This document shows positions 21,547-30,277 of a stretch of 64,000 nucleotides of DNA, in pieces; the first letter of the stretch is position 1; each line of letters opens with the position of its first letter. The DNA is from Oscillospiraceae bacterium (lineage in GTDB: Bacteria; Bacillota; Clostridia; Oscillospirales; Ruminococcaceae). The notes under the pieces were generated by a model. It did no database searches and was not told the DNA's origin. It saw only the letters and a program-made list of their open reading frames with translations. A program made the translations under genes and the position numbers. The stretch is from positions 103,200 through 167,199 of the forward strand of contig CABIYQ010000002.1 in NCBI GenBank assembly GCA_902362965.1, given 5' to 3'.

Positions 21547-22540
21547 GTTTTAACTTCCTCCTTGTATACATTATAATGGGAACTATCACAGCCAGCAGTA
21601 ATATTAATATGCCTGTTACGGCGGTCAGATCAATGTTCAGAATATTTACGGCTGACGACGCTCCGAGCATCAGTACAGTTGAAAGGAGAGTATTGTATTT
21701 CAGATCCGGAAAGATCTCCTTTATAAGCATTGAGCAAAGTACTATCTGAAGAGTTACGGTCATTACACATAGCATAGTAAACAAAATCATATATAAAGAG
21801 TCTGCTCTTTGAATACTGAAAGGCTGGGAGTAAGCGCCTGCTGAGAAAAACGGATAATCGGAAAGTTCCATGATTCTTCCCAGCACAGTTATTTCTATAA
21901 CCGCAATAAGCTCTGTCAGAATAAATTTACCGGTAAAAAATGCAGTTATGCTTTTGGATCTTGGCTCAGGAACGAATTCCAGAAGAACAAACATCATTAC
22001 AAGCTCGCCGGACGAACAGAATTCCCGTATAACAGATTCGGTTATTTCTTTAAAATCTGCATTAGGAGCAAAATTTGAAAGTTCTGCTTTAGGGTATGCG
22101 CCGAGTATCATTACAAAAAGAGAAAAGATAATAAGTCCCAGCATAATTGTTGCATATCTGTTAAAGGACTTTATTCCCATTGACGCAGTATAAATACATA
22201 CGGCTGCAAGTATGATTGCTCCGGCAAGGCTGCTGTCTATGGGAAAGTATACGCTTTTAGTAACTCCCCAGAGATTACTGAAGGAAACCGAGCCCCATAA
22301 AATAAAAAACAGGAAGTAAAGAAATTTGCCGAACTTGCCGAAAAGCATTTCTTTTTTCAGTGAAAAATTCTTTTGTCTGTAAAGAGCCAGCATAGGTAAA
22401 ACTGCCGCAAGCTGAAGAAGTATTGAAATCGCTGCCCCGGCCATTTGTCCGGCATCCGACGGATGTGCAGAGCATATAATACTGAACATTCTTATTCCTA
22501 TTAAAACGGCAAAAAGCTGACTGTGGCTAATTCTGTTCAT
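21497..22540 (-). CDS. Spore germinant receptor B-subunit (permease-like)
   Basis: A member of the GerAB/endospore-germination permease family related to amino-acid permeases, thought to sense the germinant. The ATG at 22540 (MNRISHSQLFAVLIGIR) has GGAGG 6 bp upstream. About 347 residues with ten predicted membrane helices, e.g. FLYFLFFILWGSVSF, ATIMLGLIIFSLFVMILGA and MILFTMLCVMTVTLQIVL. It overlaps the A gene by 14 bp and the C gene by 50 bp. The germinant cannot be deduced. Confidence 0.88.
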   Translation of the reverse strand: MNRISHSQLFAVLIGIRMFSIICSAHPSDAGQMAGAAISILLQLAAVLPMLALYRQKNFSLKKEMLFGKFGKFLYFLFFILWGSVSFSNLWGVTKSVYFPIDSSLAGAIILAAVCIYTASMGIKSFNRYATIMLGLIIFSLFVMILGAYPKAELSNFAPNADFKEITESVIREFCSSGELVMMFVLLEFVPEPRSKSITAFFTGKFILTELIAVIEITVLGRIMELSDYPFFSAGAYSQPFSIQRADSLYMILFTMLCVMTVTLQIVLCSMLIKEIFPDLKYNTLLSTVLMLGASSAVNILNIDLTAVTGILILLLAVIVPIIMYTRRKLKHESKTSDSAVSASADA

Positions 22541-23993
22541 GAAGATCCTCCACTGTAAAATCATTATTCTGCATTTTTTTGAAACCTGACCGTACCGCTG
22601 TATCTCCCATAGCTTTTTTTATAAACGGAGCAAAAGGTGCGGTGTAAGGAAAGCCGTAATCCTCTGTGGCACACATATTGAAAAGAACGGCAGCGCCCAA
22701 CAGGCTGATCCCGTAAAGACCCCAGATTCCTCCGCAGATCACAAAAACTATTCTCAGTATCGTAATGCTTTGAGTAAGCTCAGGGATAACAAAACCGCTT
22801 ACTACCGATAATGCGGCAACTGTAAGAAGAGGAGTGCTTATCAGTCCCGACTGTACGGCGGAATCTCCTATTATAATTCCGGCAACGATGCTGACTGCTC
22901 CGCCTACTGCTTTAGGAAGCCTTAGTCCGGCTTCTTTTATGATTTCATACATTATAAGAACGCCTATGGTTTCGGCAACTATAGAAAACGGTGCGTTTTC
23001 TTCTGATTGCGAAAGTAACACAAGAAGAGTACTGTTTAAAAGTTCGGGGTGATGCATGGCAACGGCGACATAAAACGCGGGCAGTAAAACCGACAGAAAA
23101 AACGCCCCATACTTAAGCCATCTTATAAATGTACCGAAATAAGGTTTGAAATTATAATCGTCAACAGTCTGGAAATTGTCACTGACAAGTTTTGGTATGA
23201 TAAGCGCATATGGATTGCCGTCTACCAGAATGGCAACACGGCCTTCAATAAGCTTGGAACATAATACGTCCGGACGTTCAGTCATACCTACAGAGGAAAA
23301 AATCCGATGTTTGCCTGATTCGATAAACGGCTGAATATAACCGGTTGAAAGAATGGATTCAAGTTCAGTTTTATTAAGGGAATCCATAATACGTTTTATG
23401 AGCTTTTTGGGAACACGGTCAGACATGTAGCAGATACAAAGGTCTGTCTGACTTTTATCTCCCAGAACAAAAAGCTTCTGGACAAGTACGGGAGATTTGA
23501 TTTTTCTTCTTATCAGGGACATATTAGTACGTATGACTTCAACAAATCCCTCGTGAGACCCTGTTAGGTTGTTTTCGCCTGACGGTTCGTTAATGCCCCT
23601 TGATTCGTACCCCTGAACCCCGAAAGCGAGTACGTAATCTGCTCCGTCCGCTGCAAGCAGAGCAAAACCGGAATTCAGCAGACGGAAAAAGTCTTCATAG
23701 TTATATGCTGTGGGACGGTCTATGGATAACAGCATTTTTCCGTTTATGTGGCTTAACAGTGCTTCGGCGCTTTTGTCAGGCAGATCTATTTTCATTAAAG
23801 GGTGAAGAATGAGTTCGGTAATCGTGGCGGTGGAAACAAGTCCCTCACAGCAGAAAAGGCAAGCTTTTAAGCCGCTTATTTCAACCTCATTTATAAGTAC
23901 GTCTGAGCTTTCACCTGAAATTTCTTTTATTTTTTTAATATTTTCGGATAAATCAGGTATTATAGGTATATTTTTTAAGATACTCTGCTTCAT
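22527..23993 (-). CDS. Spore germinant receptor A-subunit
   Basis: GerA/SpoVAF-family protein, 488 residues. The soluble N-terminal part (about 1-265) contains the typical VRIKSPVLVQKLFVLGDKSQTD-like segment and ends VAILVDGNPYALIIPKLVSDNFQTVDDY. The C-terminal part has five or so membrane helices (FFLSVLLPAFYVAVAMHHPELL, GGAVSIVAGIIIGDSAVQSGLIS). First gene of the ger operon. No sigma-G promoter could be picked confidently in the 600 bp upstream. Likely needed to trigger germination. Confidence 0.9.
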   Translation of the reverse strand: MKQSILKNIPIIPDLSENIKKIKEISGESSDVLINEVEISGLKACLFCCEGLVSTATITELILHPLMKIDLPDKSAEALLSHINGKMLLSIDRPTAYNYEDFFRLLNSGFALLAADGADYVLAFGVQGYESRGINEPSGENNLTGSHEGFVEVIRTNMSLIRRKIKSPVLVQKLFVLGDKSQTDLCICYMSDRVPKKLIKRIMDSLNKTELESILSTGYIQPFIESGKHRIFSSVGMTERPDVLCSKLIEGRVAILVDGNPYALIIPKLVSDNFQTVDDYNFKPYFGTFIRWLKYGAFFLSVLLPAFYVAVAMHHPELLNSTLLVLLSQSEENAPFSIVAETIGVLIMYEIIKEAGLRLPKAVGGAVSIVAGIIIGDSAVQSGLISTPLLTVAALSVVSGFVIPELTQSITILRIVFVICGGIWGLYGISLLGAAVLFNMCATEDYGFPYTAPFAPFIKKAMGDTAVRSGFKKMQNNDFTVEDLHEQN

Positions 23994-24288
23994 ATAATTC
24001 TCCGTTCTCCGGCGGACCGGTTATATTTCACAGGTTATTATTGCCTGAAATGTGCAAAAAATACAATACATAAAAATAAAAAAGTCAAGAATCTGAAAAA
24101 ATATGGGTATATAAAAGTGAGTTTTGTTAAAAAAACATAATAAAATGAAAAGCGGCTTTATCCAAAATAAACAAATATATTAAATATTCAAAAAAAACAC
24201 TTTACATAACAGTATTTATAGAGTATAATATAAAAAAGAATTTATTCGGAATAAACTTGAGAAATCTTGGATTTGTAAAAGATATCTA
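23994..24288. other. AT-rich intergenic region between ger and scaffoldin clusters
   Basis: No ORF or structured element stands out apart from a short TTCTCCGGCGGACCGG inverted repeat near 24000. Promoters of the ger operon must lie here. Confidence 0.4.
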
Positions 24289-24317
24289 TTGACTTTTTTA
24301 AAAACATAGATTATAAT
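24289..24317 (+). promoter_or_regulatory. Distal promoter of the scaffoldin cluster
   Basis: TTGACT (24289-24294) and TATAAT (24312-24317), 17 bp apart; about 300 nt upstream of the first scaffoldin gene. Confidence 0.65.
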
Positions 24318-24477
24318 ATAAGTACAGCATGTTTGTCATATCTGCAAAATTTATATATTACATGTTAAAAAAATATAGTGTAATTTGCAAAATGACATTA
24401 AATCGACTTTTATTCATTATATTCAACAATTCAGAGTGATTTATTTTAGAAAATTATACAAAAAAGTTCTGAACCTA

Positions 24478-24506
24478 TTGACTTTAACACTGTCATAATT
24501 TATAAT
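24478..24506 (+). promoter_or_regulatory. Proximal promoter of the scaffoldin cluster
   Basis: TTGACT (24478-24483) and TATAAT (24501-24506), 17 bp apart, giving a 100-nt leader to the ATG at 24613. The two promoters share the box sequence. Confidence 0.7.
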
Positions 24507-24612
24507 TGTAATGTGATTTAGATTGCGAGTATAATTAAAGAGATGTACAGAGCAAGTATCTCTTTATTATATATTATTTTTTATGTTTTATTAGAAAAGG
24601 AGGAAAACGCAA

Positions 24613-25461
24613 ATGAGAACAAAAAAACTTTTAGCAGGCGTATGCGCTTCACTTATGATCGCTGCTTCTGCTATTACGACTGTTACAGCTGCTGAAAGCG
24701 TAAACGTTACTATAGGTAACGCAACAGCTGCGCCAGGCGAAACGTTTACGGTAAAGATGGAGCTATCAGATATACCGTCTGCCGGAATTAACGCATGTGA
24801 TTTTGGTATCAAGTATGATTCATCAGTTCTGACAATTGACGACGTTGCTTTAGGAGATCTGGCAAAGGGTGACGACACTTCGGTTGAGGGCATGCCTGAC
24901 CCGTTTGTTTACAATATTGAGGACAATCTGGTTTGTGTAACTTATGGTGTAGGTACATCTAACACTGATTTTTACATGACAGGCTCAGGTACATTCCTTA
25001 CAATTTCCGGTACTGTAAGTCAATCGGCAGCTCCAGGTACAAAATCCGATTTGGAAATTGTTGCTGTTGACAGACTGACAACTCCTACATCTTCATCAGT
25101 AAATGATGAAATAATTTTTGGATTATACGGTTCAGATGAAGAAGTGATTGTTTATGATCCTACAATTACTAACGGTTATGTTGAGGTTGAAGGCGAAGCA
25201 ACAACTGAAGAGTCCACCGGAAATACAGGAACTTCAATTGACTTTGGCGAGGTTACGCTTATGGGTGATACAAACCGTGATGATGTTATAGACAGTACGG
25301 ATATTGTTGTGTTAAATAAATATCTTTTAAATAAAGTTCAGTATCCGCTTCAGGACAGTTCAGCATATGCAAACGGAGACTGCGATAAAGATAAGGATTT
25401 AACTACAAAGGATAGTTTGTTTATTATTCAGCATGTTCTTGGAATTGAACTGTTAAATTGA
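24613..25461 (+). CDS. Adaptor scaffoldin: signal peptide, cohesin, dockerin
   Basis: The 282-residue secreted protein has a signal peptide (about 1-28, ending TVTAAES), one cohesin (about 29-195: VNVTIGNATAAPGETFTVKMELSDIPSAGINACDFGIKYDSSVL...), a short Thr/Glu linker and a C-terminal dockerin (about 216-282). The dockerin shows two Ca-binding repeats, GDTNRDDVIDSTDIVVLNKYLL and NGDCDKDKDLTTKDSLFIIQHVL. This cohesin-plus-dockerin layout is that of small adaptor scaffoldins such as ScaC of R. flavefaciens: it would plug into a larger scaffoldin and re-specify which enzymes bind. AGGAGG lies 8 bp before the ATG. First gene of a three-gene cluster. Confidence 0.88.
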   Translation: MRTKKLLAGVCASLMIAASAITTVTAAESVNVTIGNATAAPGETFTVKMELSDIPSAGINACDFGIKYDSSVLTIDDVALGDLAKGDDTSVEGMPDPFVYNIEDNLVCVTYGVGTSNTDFYMTGSGTFLTISGTVSQSAAPGTKSDLEIVAVDRLTTPTSSSVNDEIIFGLYGSDEEVIVYDPTITNGYVEVEGEATTEESTGNTGTSIDFGEVTLMGDTNRDDVIDSTDIVVLNKYLLNKVQYPLQDSSAYANGDCDKDKDLTTKDSLFIIQHVLGIELLN

Positions 25462-25462
25462 T

Positions 25463-25553
25463 TGCCTTTAAGCCGTTCGGCTTAATATAAAAGGGGGATC
25501 ACCCAAAAAAATAATGTTAGTTTGTTGAGGATAACAAACAGAAAGGAAAAATA
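25463..25553 (+). other. Intercistronic hairpins in the scaffoldin cluster
   Basis: TTTAAGCCGTTCGGCTTAA (about 25467-25485) is a short stem-loop followed by a G/C-palindromic GGGGGATCACCC. There is no long T-run, so partial attenuation or mRNA end protection is more likely than full termination. Confidence 0.4.
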
Positions 25554-25556
25554 GTG

Positions 25557-28517
25557 ATGAAGAAAGGTAAATTTCTTTCTATCTTAACAACTGTTGCTAT
25601 GGCTGGCAGCATGGTGTTAAGTGTCGTACCTTTTACAGCTTCTGCTTATGTCGGTGACGTAGTTGAGACAGCGGGCAAATTTTCTATGACTGCTGATCAA
25701 ACTAATTTCACACTGGATGAAATTAAAGCAGGCGCTACTGCAAAAGTAAAGGTACATTTTACAGGCGATGTGTCTGGTGAAAAAATGTTAAGTCTTGAGA
25801 GTAAATTTGATTGCAGCGACAGTGACTGGAAGGTTGTTCCAACAAATATGACACTCCCGTACCCATGTCAGATTGCTAATGACAAGGGATCTAAGCCTAG
25901 TAGCTTTAGAAAAGATTCTACAAATACATCCAGTATCTGGACTAAGGATTTTCCGGCTGATCCAGACAGTGCCAGAGGAAACCCGATTTCATATGCATTA
26001 AAAGTAGAATTAGAGGGCGGTTACCAACCAGGCGCATATCCGATTTTTAAATACATAACAGATGAAACAATCGGATACATTAAACCGGGTGAAGGCGATG
26101 CAGTTTGTGAATTTGATGTAGAATTCCCAACAGATTTGGCTGAAGGCGAATATACTATTGATTTTATGGATGCTCGTTGCGTTATTGATTTACATCGTGG
26201 TGGTGTAGATTTGGCAGACGCATTCCCAGAAACAACAGGCATTACATTTACAATTGGTGATAAGGCTGAAACTACACCGGCTGAAACAACACCAGCTGTA
26301 ACAACAAAGGCTACAACTGTTAGCACATCAGATAACAGAAATTACATTGACGAATTTAAGTTATCTGCTGAAAAGGTAAAAGCAGAAGCCGGAGCAGACG
26401 ATGTTGTTGTAGCAGTTTATTGTGATACAAACGAATATCTGATCGAAGCTCTTGAATTTAAGATGAGCTATGATAAGTCAGTGCTTGAACTTACAGAAAT
26501 AGAAATTCCGGAACTGTGCGGTTTGGATCCTGCAGCTATTGATACGGCTATATCGACTGGAGTATTATCATATAAGCAGGTTGGTGAAGGCCAGATTACA
26601 AACTATGCAGAAGATCCTATTGCATTACTTCACTTCAAGGTTAGTGCTGATGCATCCGGTGAAATTCCTGTAAAAATTGTAGGCGCTACAAGAGATGTTC
26701 CAGTATGCTTACAGAAATATTGGCCAGCACCAGATTGGCTATACGATTATCTTACACCTGTTGTAACTGACGGTGCAATCATTATTGACGGCGATGTTAC
26801 TACACCAGCTGAGACAACACCAGCTGTAACAACAAAGGCTACAACTGTTAGCACATCAGATAACAGAAATTACATTGACGAATTTAAGTTATCTGCTGAA
26901 AAGGTAAAAGCAGAAGCTGGAGCAGACGATGTTGTTGTAGCAGTTTATTGTGATACAAACGAATACTTGATCGAAGCTCTTGAATTTAAGATGAGCTATG
27001 ATAAGTCAGTGCTTGAACTTACAGAAATAGAAATTCCGGAACTGTGCGGTTTGGATCCTGCAGCTATTGATACGGCTATATCGACTGGAGTATTATCATA
27101 TAAGCAGGTTGGTGAAGGCCAGATTACAAACTATGCAGAAGATCCTATTGCATTACTTCACTTCAAGGTTAGTGCTGATGCATCCGGTGAAATTCCTGTA
27201 AAAATTGTAGGCGCTACAAGAGATGTTCCAGTATGCTTACAGAAATATTGGCCAGCACCAGATTGGCTATACGATTATCTTACACCTGTTGTAACTGACG
27301 GTGCAATCATTATTGACGGCGATGTTACAACACCGGCTGAGACAACACCTGCTGTAACAACAGTTAGCACAACAAAGGCTACAACTGTTAGCACAACAAA
27401 GGGTTCAGTGGATACAAATGTTTCAGTTTCTGTTTCAGCATCTGCATCCGCATCCGCATCAATTTCAGTATCTGTTTCTAATGTAGTATCAGTTTCGATT
27501 TCTGCAGTAGAAGGTAGCATAGTAACAGTTCCAGTAGCTTCTGCATCCGCATCAGCTTCTGCATCTGCATCAGCGTCAGCTTCTAAGGAAGTATCAGTAT
27601 CTGTTTCTAATGTAGTATCAGTTTCGATTTCTGCAGTAGAAGGTAGTATAGTAACAGTTCCAGTAGCATCTGCATCTGCATCGGCTTCTGCATCTGCATC
27701 CGCATCAGCGTCAGCTTCTAAGGAAGTATCAGTATCTATTTCTAATGTAGTATCTGAAAAGGTTTCAGTATCCGTATCAGTATCTGAAAAGGTATCTGTA
27801 TCAGTATCAGTTGTTACAGGAAAAGATGGTGAAATAATAACAGTTCCAGTAGCTTCTGCATCCGCATCAGCATCTGCATCAGCATCTGAAGTAGTTTCAG
27901 TATCTGTTTCAGTTTCTGAAAAGATTGTATATGTTGTTAGCACTCCAGTTAGTACAACAGGCGGCGGACAGACAACGACAGTTGCTATTTCAATTGATAC
28001 AAGCGAAATTGACGCTGACGGCAGCAACCTCCAGTGGTACTATGCAGATGAAAAGGAATTTGTAATTGACGGTATTAAGGTATTCGTTGACGGTAAAGAA
28101 GTTGACGCAGAAGATCTTATTACTTTTGATACAACTCCTGAATCAACATACGATGGCAAGACATTTGATTATGTAGTTCCATTCGTTGTAACTGTAGGCG
28201 ATCAGACAGCTGAAGGTACAATTAAGGCTAAGATCGGTCAGCGCGGTGACGCTAACTGTGACCATAAGGTAAGCGCTATGGATGCTTCTTACATTGCATT
28301 CAACCTGGCTCAGCTTGATGATTCCAAGAAGACAATCCTGACTAAGGAAGATGGCTTCGGCGTATTCCTTGCTAACTCTGATGAAGGTATGAAGGACGGC
28401 AAGTATGCACCATATGATCTCGCTGCAAAGGATGCGGCAACACTTGCTAACTTCCTTGCTCGTTCAGCATTCGAAAAGGATTTAACACTTTACGATGTAG
28501 CTGTTCTCAAGAAGTAA
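25557..28517 (+). CDS. Repeat-rich scaffoldin with two identical cohesins and C-terminal dockerin
   Basis: A secreted protein of about 986 residues. Order: signal peptide (1-31); a cohesin-like module (about 32-235); cohesin modules 2 and 3 (about 258-410 and 434-586), identical in amino acids over a 176-residue unit; a Thr-rich linker; a long Ser-Ala/Ser-Val low-complexity tract (about 620-800) with repeats [17 protein letters not shown]; and a dockerin-like end ([23 protein letters not shown]) preceded by an X-like module. It would hold enzymes by its cohesins and dock to a partner cohesin by its C-terminus. The gene begins with two overlapping ATGs (25554/25557), of which the latter fits AAAGGAAA spacing. 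Confidence 0.85.
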   Translation: MKKGKFLSILTTVAMAGSMVLSVVPFTASAYVGDVVETAGKFSMTADQTNFTLDEIKAGATAKVKVHFTGDVSGEKMLSLESKFDCSDSDWKVVPTNMTLPYPCQIANDKGSKPSSFRKDSTNTSSIWTKDFPADPDSARGNPISYALKVELEGGYQPGAYPIFKYITDETIGYIKPGEGDAVCEFDVEFPTDLAEGEYTIDFMDARCVIDLHRGGVDLADAFPETTGITFTIGDKAETTPAETTPAVTTKATTVSTSDNRNYIDEFKLSAEKVKAEAGADDVVVAVYCDTNEYLIEALEFKMSYDKSVLELTEIEIPELCGLDPAAIDTAISTGVLSYKQVGEGQITNYAEDPIALLHFKVSADASGEIPVKIVGATRDVPVCLQKYWPAPDWLYDYLTPVVTDGAIIIDGDVTTPAETTPAVTTKATTVSTSDNRNYIDEFKLSAEKVKAEAGADDVVVAVYCDTNEYLIEALEFKMSYDKSVLELTEIEIPELCGLDPAAIDTAISTGVLSYKQVGEGQITNYAEDPIALLHFKVSADASGEIPVKIVGATRDVPVCLQKYWPAPDWLYDYLTPVVTDGAIIIDGDVTTPAETTPAVTTVSTTKATTVSTTKGSVDTNVSVSVSASASASASISVSVSNVVSVSISAVEGSIVTVPVASASASASASASASASKEVSVSVSNVVSVSISAVEGSIVTVPVASASASASASASASASASKEVSVSISNVVSEKVSVSVSVSEKVSVSVSVVTGKDGEIITVPVASASASASASASEVVSVSVSVSEKIVYVVSTPVSTTGGGQTTTVAISIDTSEIDADGSNLQWYYADEKEFVIDGIKVFVDGKEVDAEDLITFDTTPESTYDGKTFDYVVPFVVTVGDQTAEGTIKAKIGQRGDANCDHKVSAMDASYIAFNLAQLDDSKKTILTKEDGFGVFLANSDEGMKDGKYAPYDLAAKDAATLANFLARSAFEKDLTLYDVAVLKK
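26281..27336 (+). repeat. Tandem 528-bp duplication (two copies)
   Basis: The unit beginning at 26281 repeats at 26809 and its first bases reappear at 27337, a period of 528 bp or 176 codons. Differences are a handful of silent changes (e.g. GAAGCC/GAAGCT, TATCTG/TACTTG). A very recent duplication or gene-conversion pair. Confidence 0.9.
27421..27945 (+). repeat. Ser/Ala/Val low-complexity tract
   Basis: Alternating GCATCN/GTATCN codons encode (SA)n and (SV)n runs separated by three near-copies of an approximately 40-residue unit containing [12 protein letters not shown] and VTVPVA. The flanking linker is Thr-rich. Prone to length change by slippage. Confidence 0.9.
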
Positions 28518-28549
28518 TCAGTTTAATTTATTAATTTGCTTTGTTTTCG

Positions 28550-28579
28550 CAGGGACCGGAAATGGTCCGGTCTCCTGCT
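28550..28579 (+). other. Intercistronic hairpin before the anchor gene
   Basis: GCAGGGACCGG / CCGGTCTCCTGC, a GC-rich stem with a six-base loop and no T-run; probably an mRNA processing or stability element in the scaffoldin transcript. Confidence 0.5.
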
Positions 28580-28613
28580 TAACAAATATAGAAAAGAAAG
28601 GAAAAAATTTAAA

Positions 28614-29306
28614 ATGAAGAAAAATGTATTTTCAAGAACACTTGCAGTACTTGCTTCTACAGCAGTACTTGGTGCAGCATCAATGATTTCTGCTAGCGCA
28701 GCAGGCGAGGCTATTAGCCTTTCAGACGTTGTAGGTCAGCCTGGCGAAACAGTTACTATGCCAATAGTAGTATCTGCTAATAATGATTGTAACTCTTTTG
28801 ATCTGCTCGTAGCTTGGGACGATGCAACTCTTACAGGTTCAGCAGCTACATTCTCAGGCTGCAACGGTGACACAGTACTTGGTGACCAGATGGTTTCAGT
28901 AGTTGGTTACACAAGCTCAACTATGGCTGACGGTGCAGTTGCTAGTATCAACTTCACAATTCCTGAAGATGCTGAAGATGGTCAGGTTTATGATGTTACT
29001 ATCAGCTCTCTGAATTCATTCTCTACATCAACAGACGGTGACGTAGCAGTTGACAGCGTATCCGTATCAGGCGGTACAATCACTGTTGAAATTCCTGAAG
29101 AAACAACAGAAGCTCCTACAGAAGAAGCTACAACAGAAGCTCCTACAGCTGCTCCTACAGAAGAGGCTACAACAGCAGCAGCTACAACAGCTGCTCCTAA
29201 GAAGACAACTGGTTCACCTAAGACAGGTGTAACAGGCGTTGCAGTTGCAGTTGCAGGTCTTGTAACAGCTGGTGCTACAGCAGTAGTTCTTAAGAAGAGA
29301 CACTAA
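28614..29306 (+). CDS. Cell-wall-anchored single-cohesin scaffoldin
   Basis: The ATG at 28614 (MKKNVFSRTLAVLAST) is chosen for AAAGGAA upstream and a proper signal peptide (ending SASAAGEA). The roughly 230-residue protein has one cohesin (about 27-150: ISLSDVVGQPGETVTMPIVVSANNDCNSFDLLVAWDD), a Thr/Glu/Ala-rich linker and a C-terminal sorting signal SPKTG followed by a hydrophobic helix and KKRH. This matches the ScaE-type anchor of R. flavefaciens in layout. Sortase would attach it to peptidoglycan so that dockerin-bearing scaffoldins can bind the surface. SPKTG differs from LPXTG at position 1. Confidence 0.88.
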   Translation: MKKNVFSRTLAVLASTAVLGAASMISASAAGEAISLSDVVGQPGETVTMPIVVSANNDCNSFDLLVAWDDATLTGSAATFSGCNGDTVLGDQMVSVVGYTSSTMADGAVASINFTIPEDAEDGQVYDVTISSLNSFSTSTDGDVAVDSVSVSGGTITVEIPEETTEAPTEEATTEAPTAAPTEEATTAAATTAAPKKTTGSPKTGVTGVAVAVAGLVTAGATAVVLKKRH

Positions 29307-29326
29307 TTTTTAATTAATGTTCTTAT

Positions 29327-29357
29327 AAAAAGCTCTCCGTAAAGGAGAGCTTTTTTT
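29327..29357 (+). terminator. Terminator of the scaffoldin cluster
   Basis: AAAGCTCTCC-GTAAA-GGAGAGCTTT plus T-run. Confidence 0.9.
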
Positions 29358-29384
29358 ATTTCCCATTATTATAATAGTATAAAA

Positions 29385-29406
29385 AAAGAACGCGTTTGCG
29401 TTCTTT
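29385..29406 (-). terminator. Terminator of the TtcA-like gene
   Basis: AAAAGAACGCG / CGTTCTTTT directly after the stop codon; its short loop and A/T-runs fit termination in the minus direction. Confidence 0.6.
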
Positions 29407-30150
29407 TTACTTTTTTTCATTGGGAATCCAGTCAATCCCGCCCCAGCCATCTATATTAGCACGCCGCATAGCTCCGAAAATACGGTCGGAAAAACCTTTA
29501 TTGGTTTTGTCCATTTCGGAAATAAATTGTTTAATGCTTTCACGGTTAGTATGACCATCTGCCGGACATTTTGATTTAACAATATTTAAATTGTTTTTTA
29601 TTGCAGCTTTTTTGACTTCCTTTTCAGGAGCAAAAACCATCGGTCTGATAAGAGTAAGATTTTTTCTTGATAAATAGCTTTTTGGGGAAAAGCAGCCTAT
29701 ACGGCCTTCAGTAAATAAATTCATTATAAATGTTTCAACTGCGTCATTAAAATGATGTCCGAGAGCAATTTTATTACAACCGTACTCAATTGCGGCATCA
29801 TGAAGGGCGCCGCGACGCATTCTGGCACATAAACTGCATGGATGACTTTCTTTACGTACGTCAAAAACAATTTCACCAATATGAGTAGGGATAATATGGC
29901 ATTCAACGTCAAGATTACGGCACATTTCTTCAATAGCCGCATAATTTCCCGGAACTCCGTCAAATTGCGGATCAAGTGTTATACTTACAATGTTATAATC
30001 AATGCCGATAAAACGACGCAGCATAACGAGTCCGTTTAATAGAACAAGACTGTCTTTGCCGCCGGAAACTCCTACAGCAATGACATCGCCATCAGAAATA
30101 AGATCAAATTCCTGAATGGCTTTTCGCATATATCCTAACATTTTCTGCAT
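29407..30150 (-). CDS. TtcA/TilS-superfamily tRNA thiolation ATPase
   Basis: The 247-residue PP-loop protein has SGGKDSLVLL (about 28-37, AMP-binding loop) and the TtcA-type cysteine pair CSLCARMRRGAL (about 108), with GHHFNDAVET further on. TtcA adds sulfur at C32 of tRNA using a 4Fe-4S cluster; this shorter relative probably modifies tRNA in the same way, but the exact position is uncertain. The ATG at 30150 has TTGGAG 7 bp upstream, and the four-codon upstream extension overlaps that site. Single gene, divergent from galE. Confidence 0.8.
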   Translation of the reverse strand: MQKMLGYMRKAIQEFDLISDGDVIAVGVSGGKDSLVLLNGLVMLRRFIGIDYNIVSITLDPQFDGVPGNYAAIEEMCRNLDVECHIIPTHIGEIVFDVRKESHPCSLCARMRRGALHDAAIEYGCNKIALGHHFNDAVETFIMNLFTEGRIGCFSPKSYLSRKNLTLIRPMVFAPEKEVKKAAIKNNLNIVKSKCPADGHTNRESIKQFISEMDKTNKGFSDRIFGAMRRANIDGWGGIDWIPNEKK

Positions 30151-30277
30151 AGTAAACTCCAATCTGAAAAAGTTAATTTGTATATATTATACAACATTTT
30201 CAAGATTTTTTCAATTATACTTGAAAAAAAATTGAAAACAATATATACTATAATAAAAAAGGAGAAAGGATATTAAT

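Noticed and set aside
26281..27336. Assembly artefact producing the duplicated cohesin
   Set aside because: Silent differences between the copies argue for two real copies, although array length could still be wrong.
27275..28027. A 250-codon minus-strand frame rich in Asp-Ala/Asp-Thr
   Set aside because: Produced by the repeated GCATCN/GTATCN codons of the scaffoldin linker; no promoter, ribosome site or conserved start is evident.
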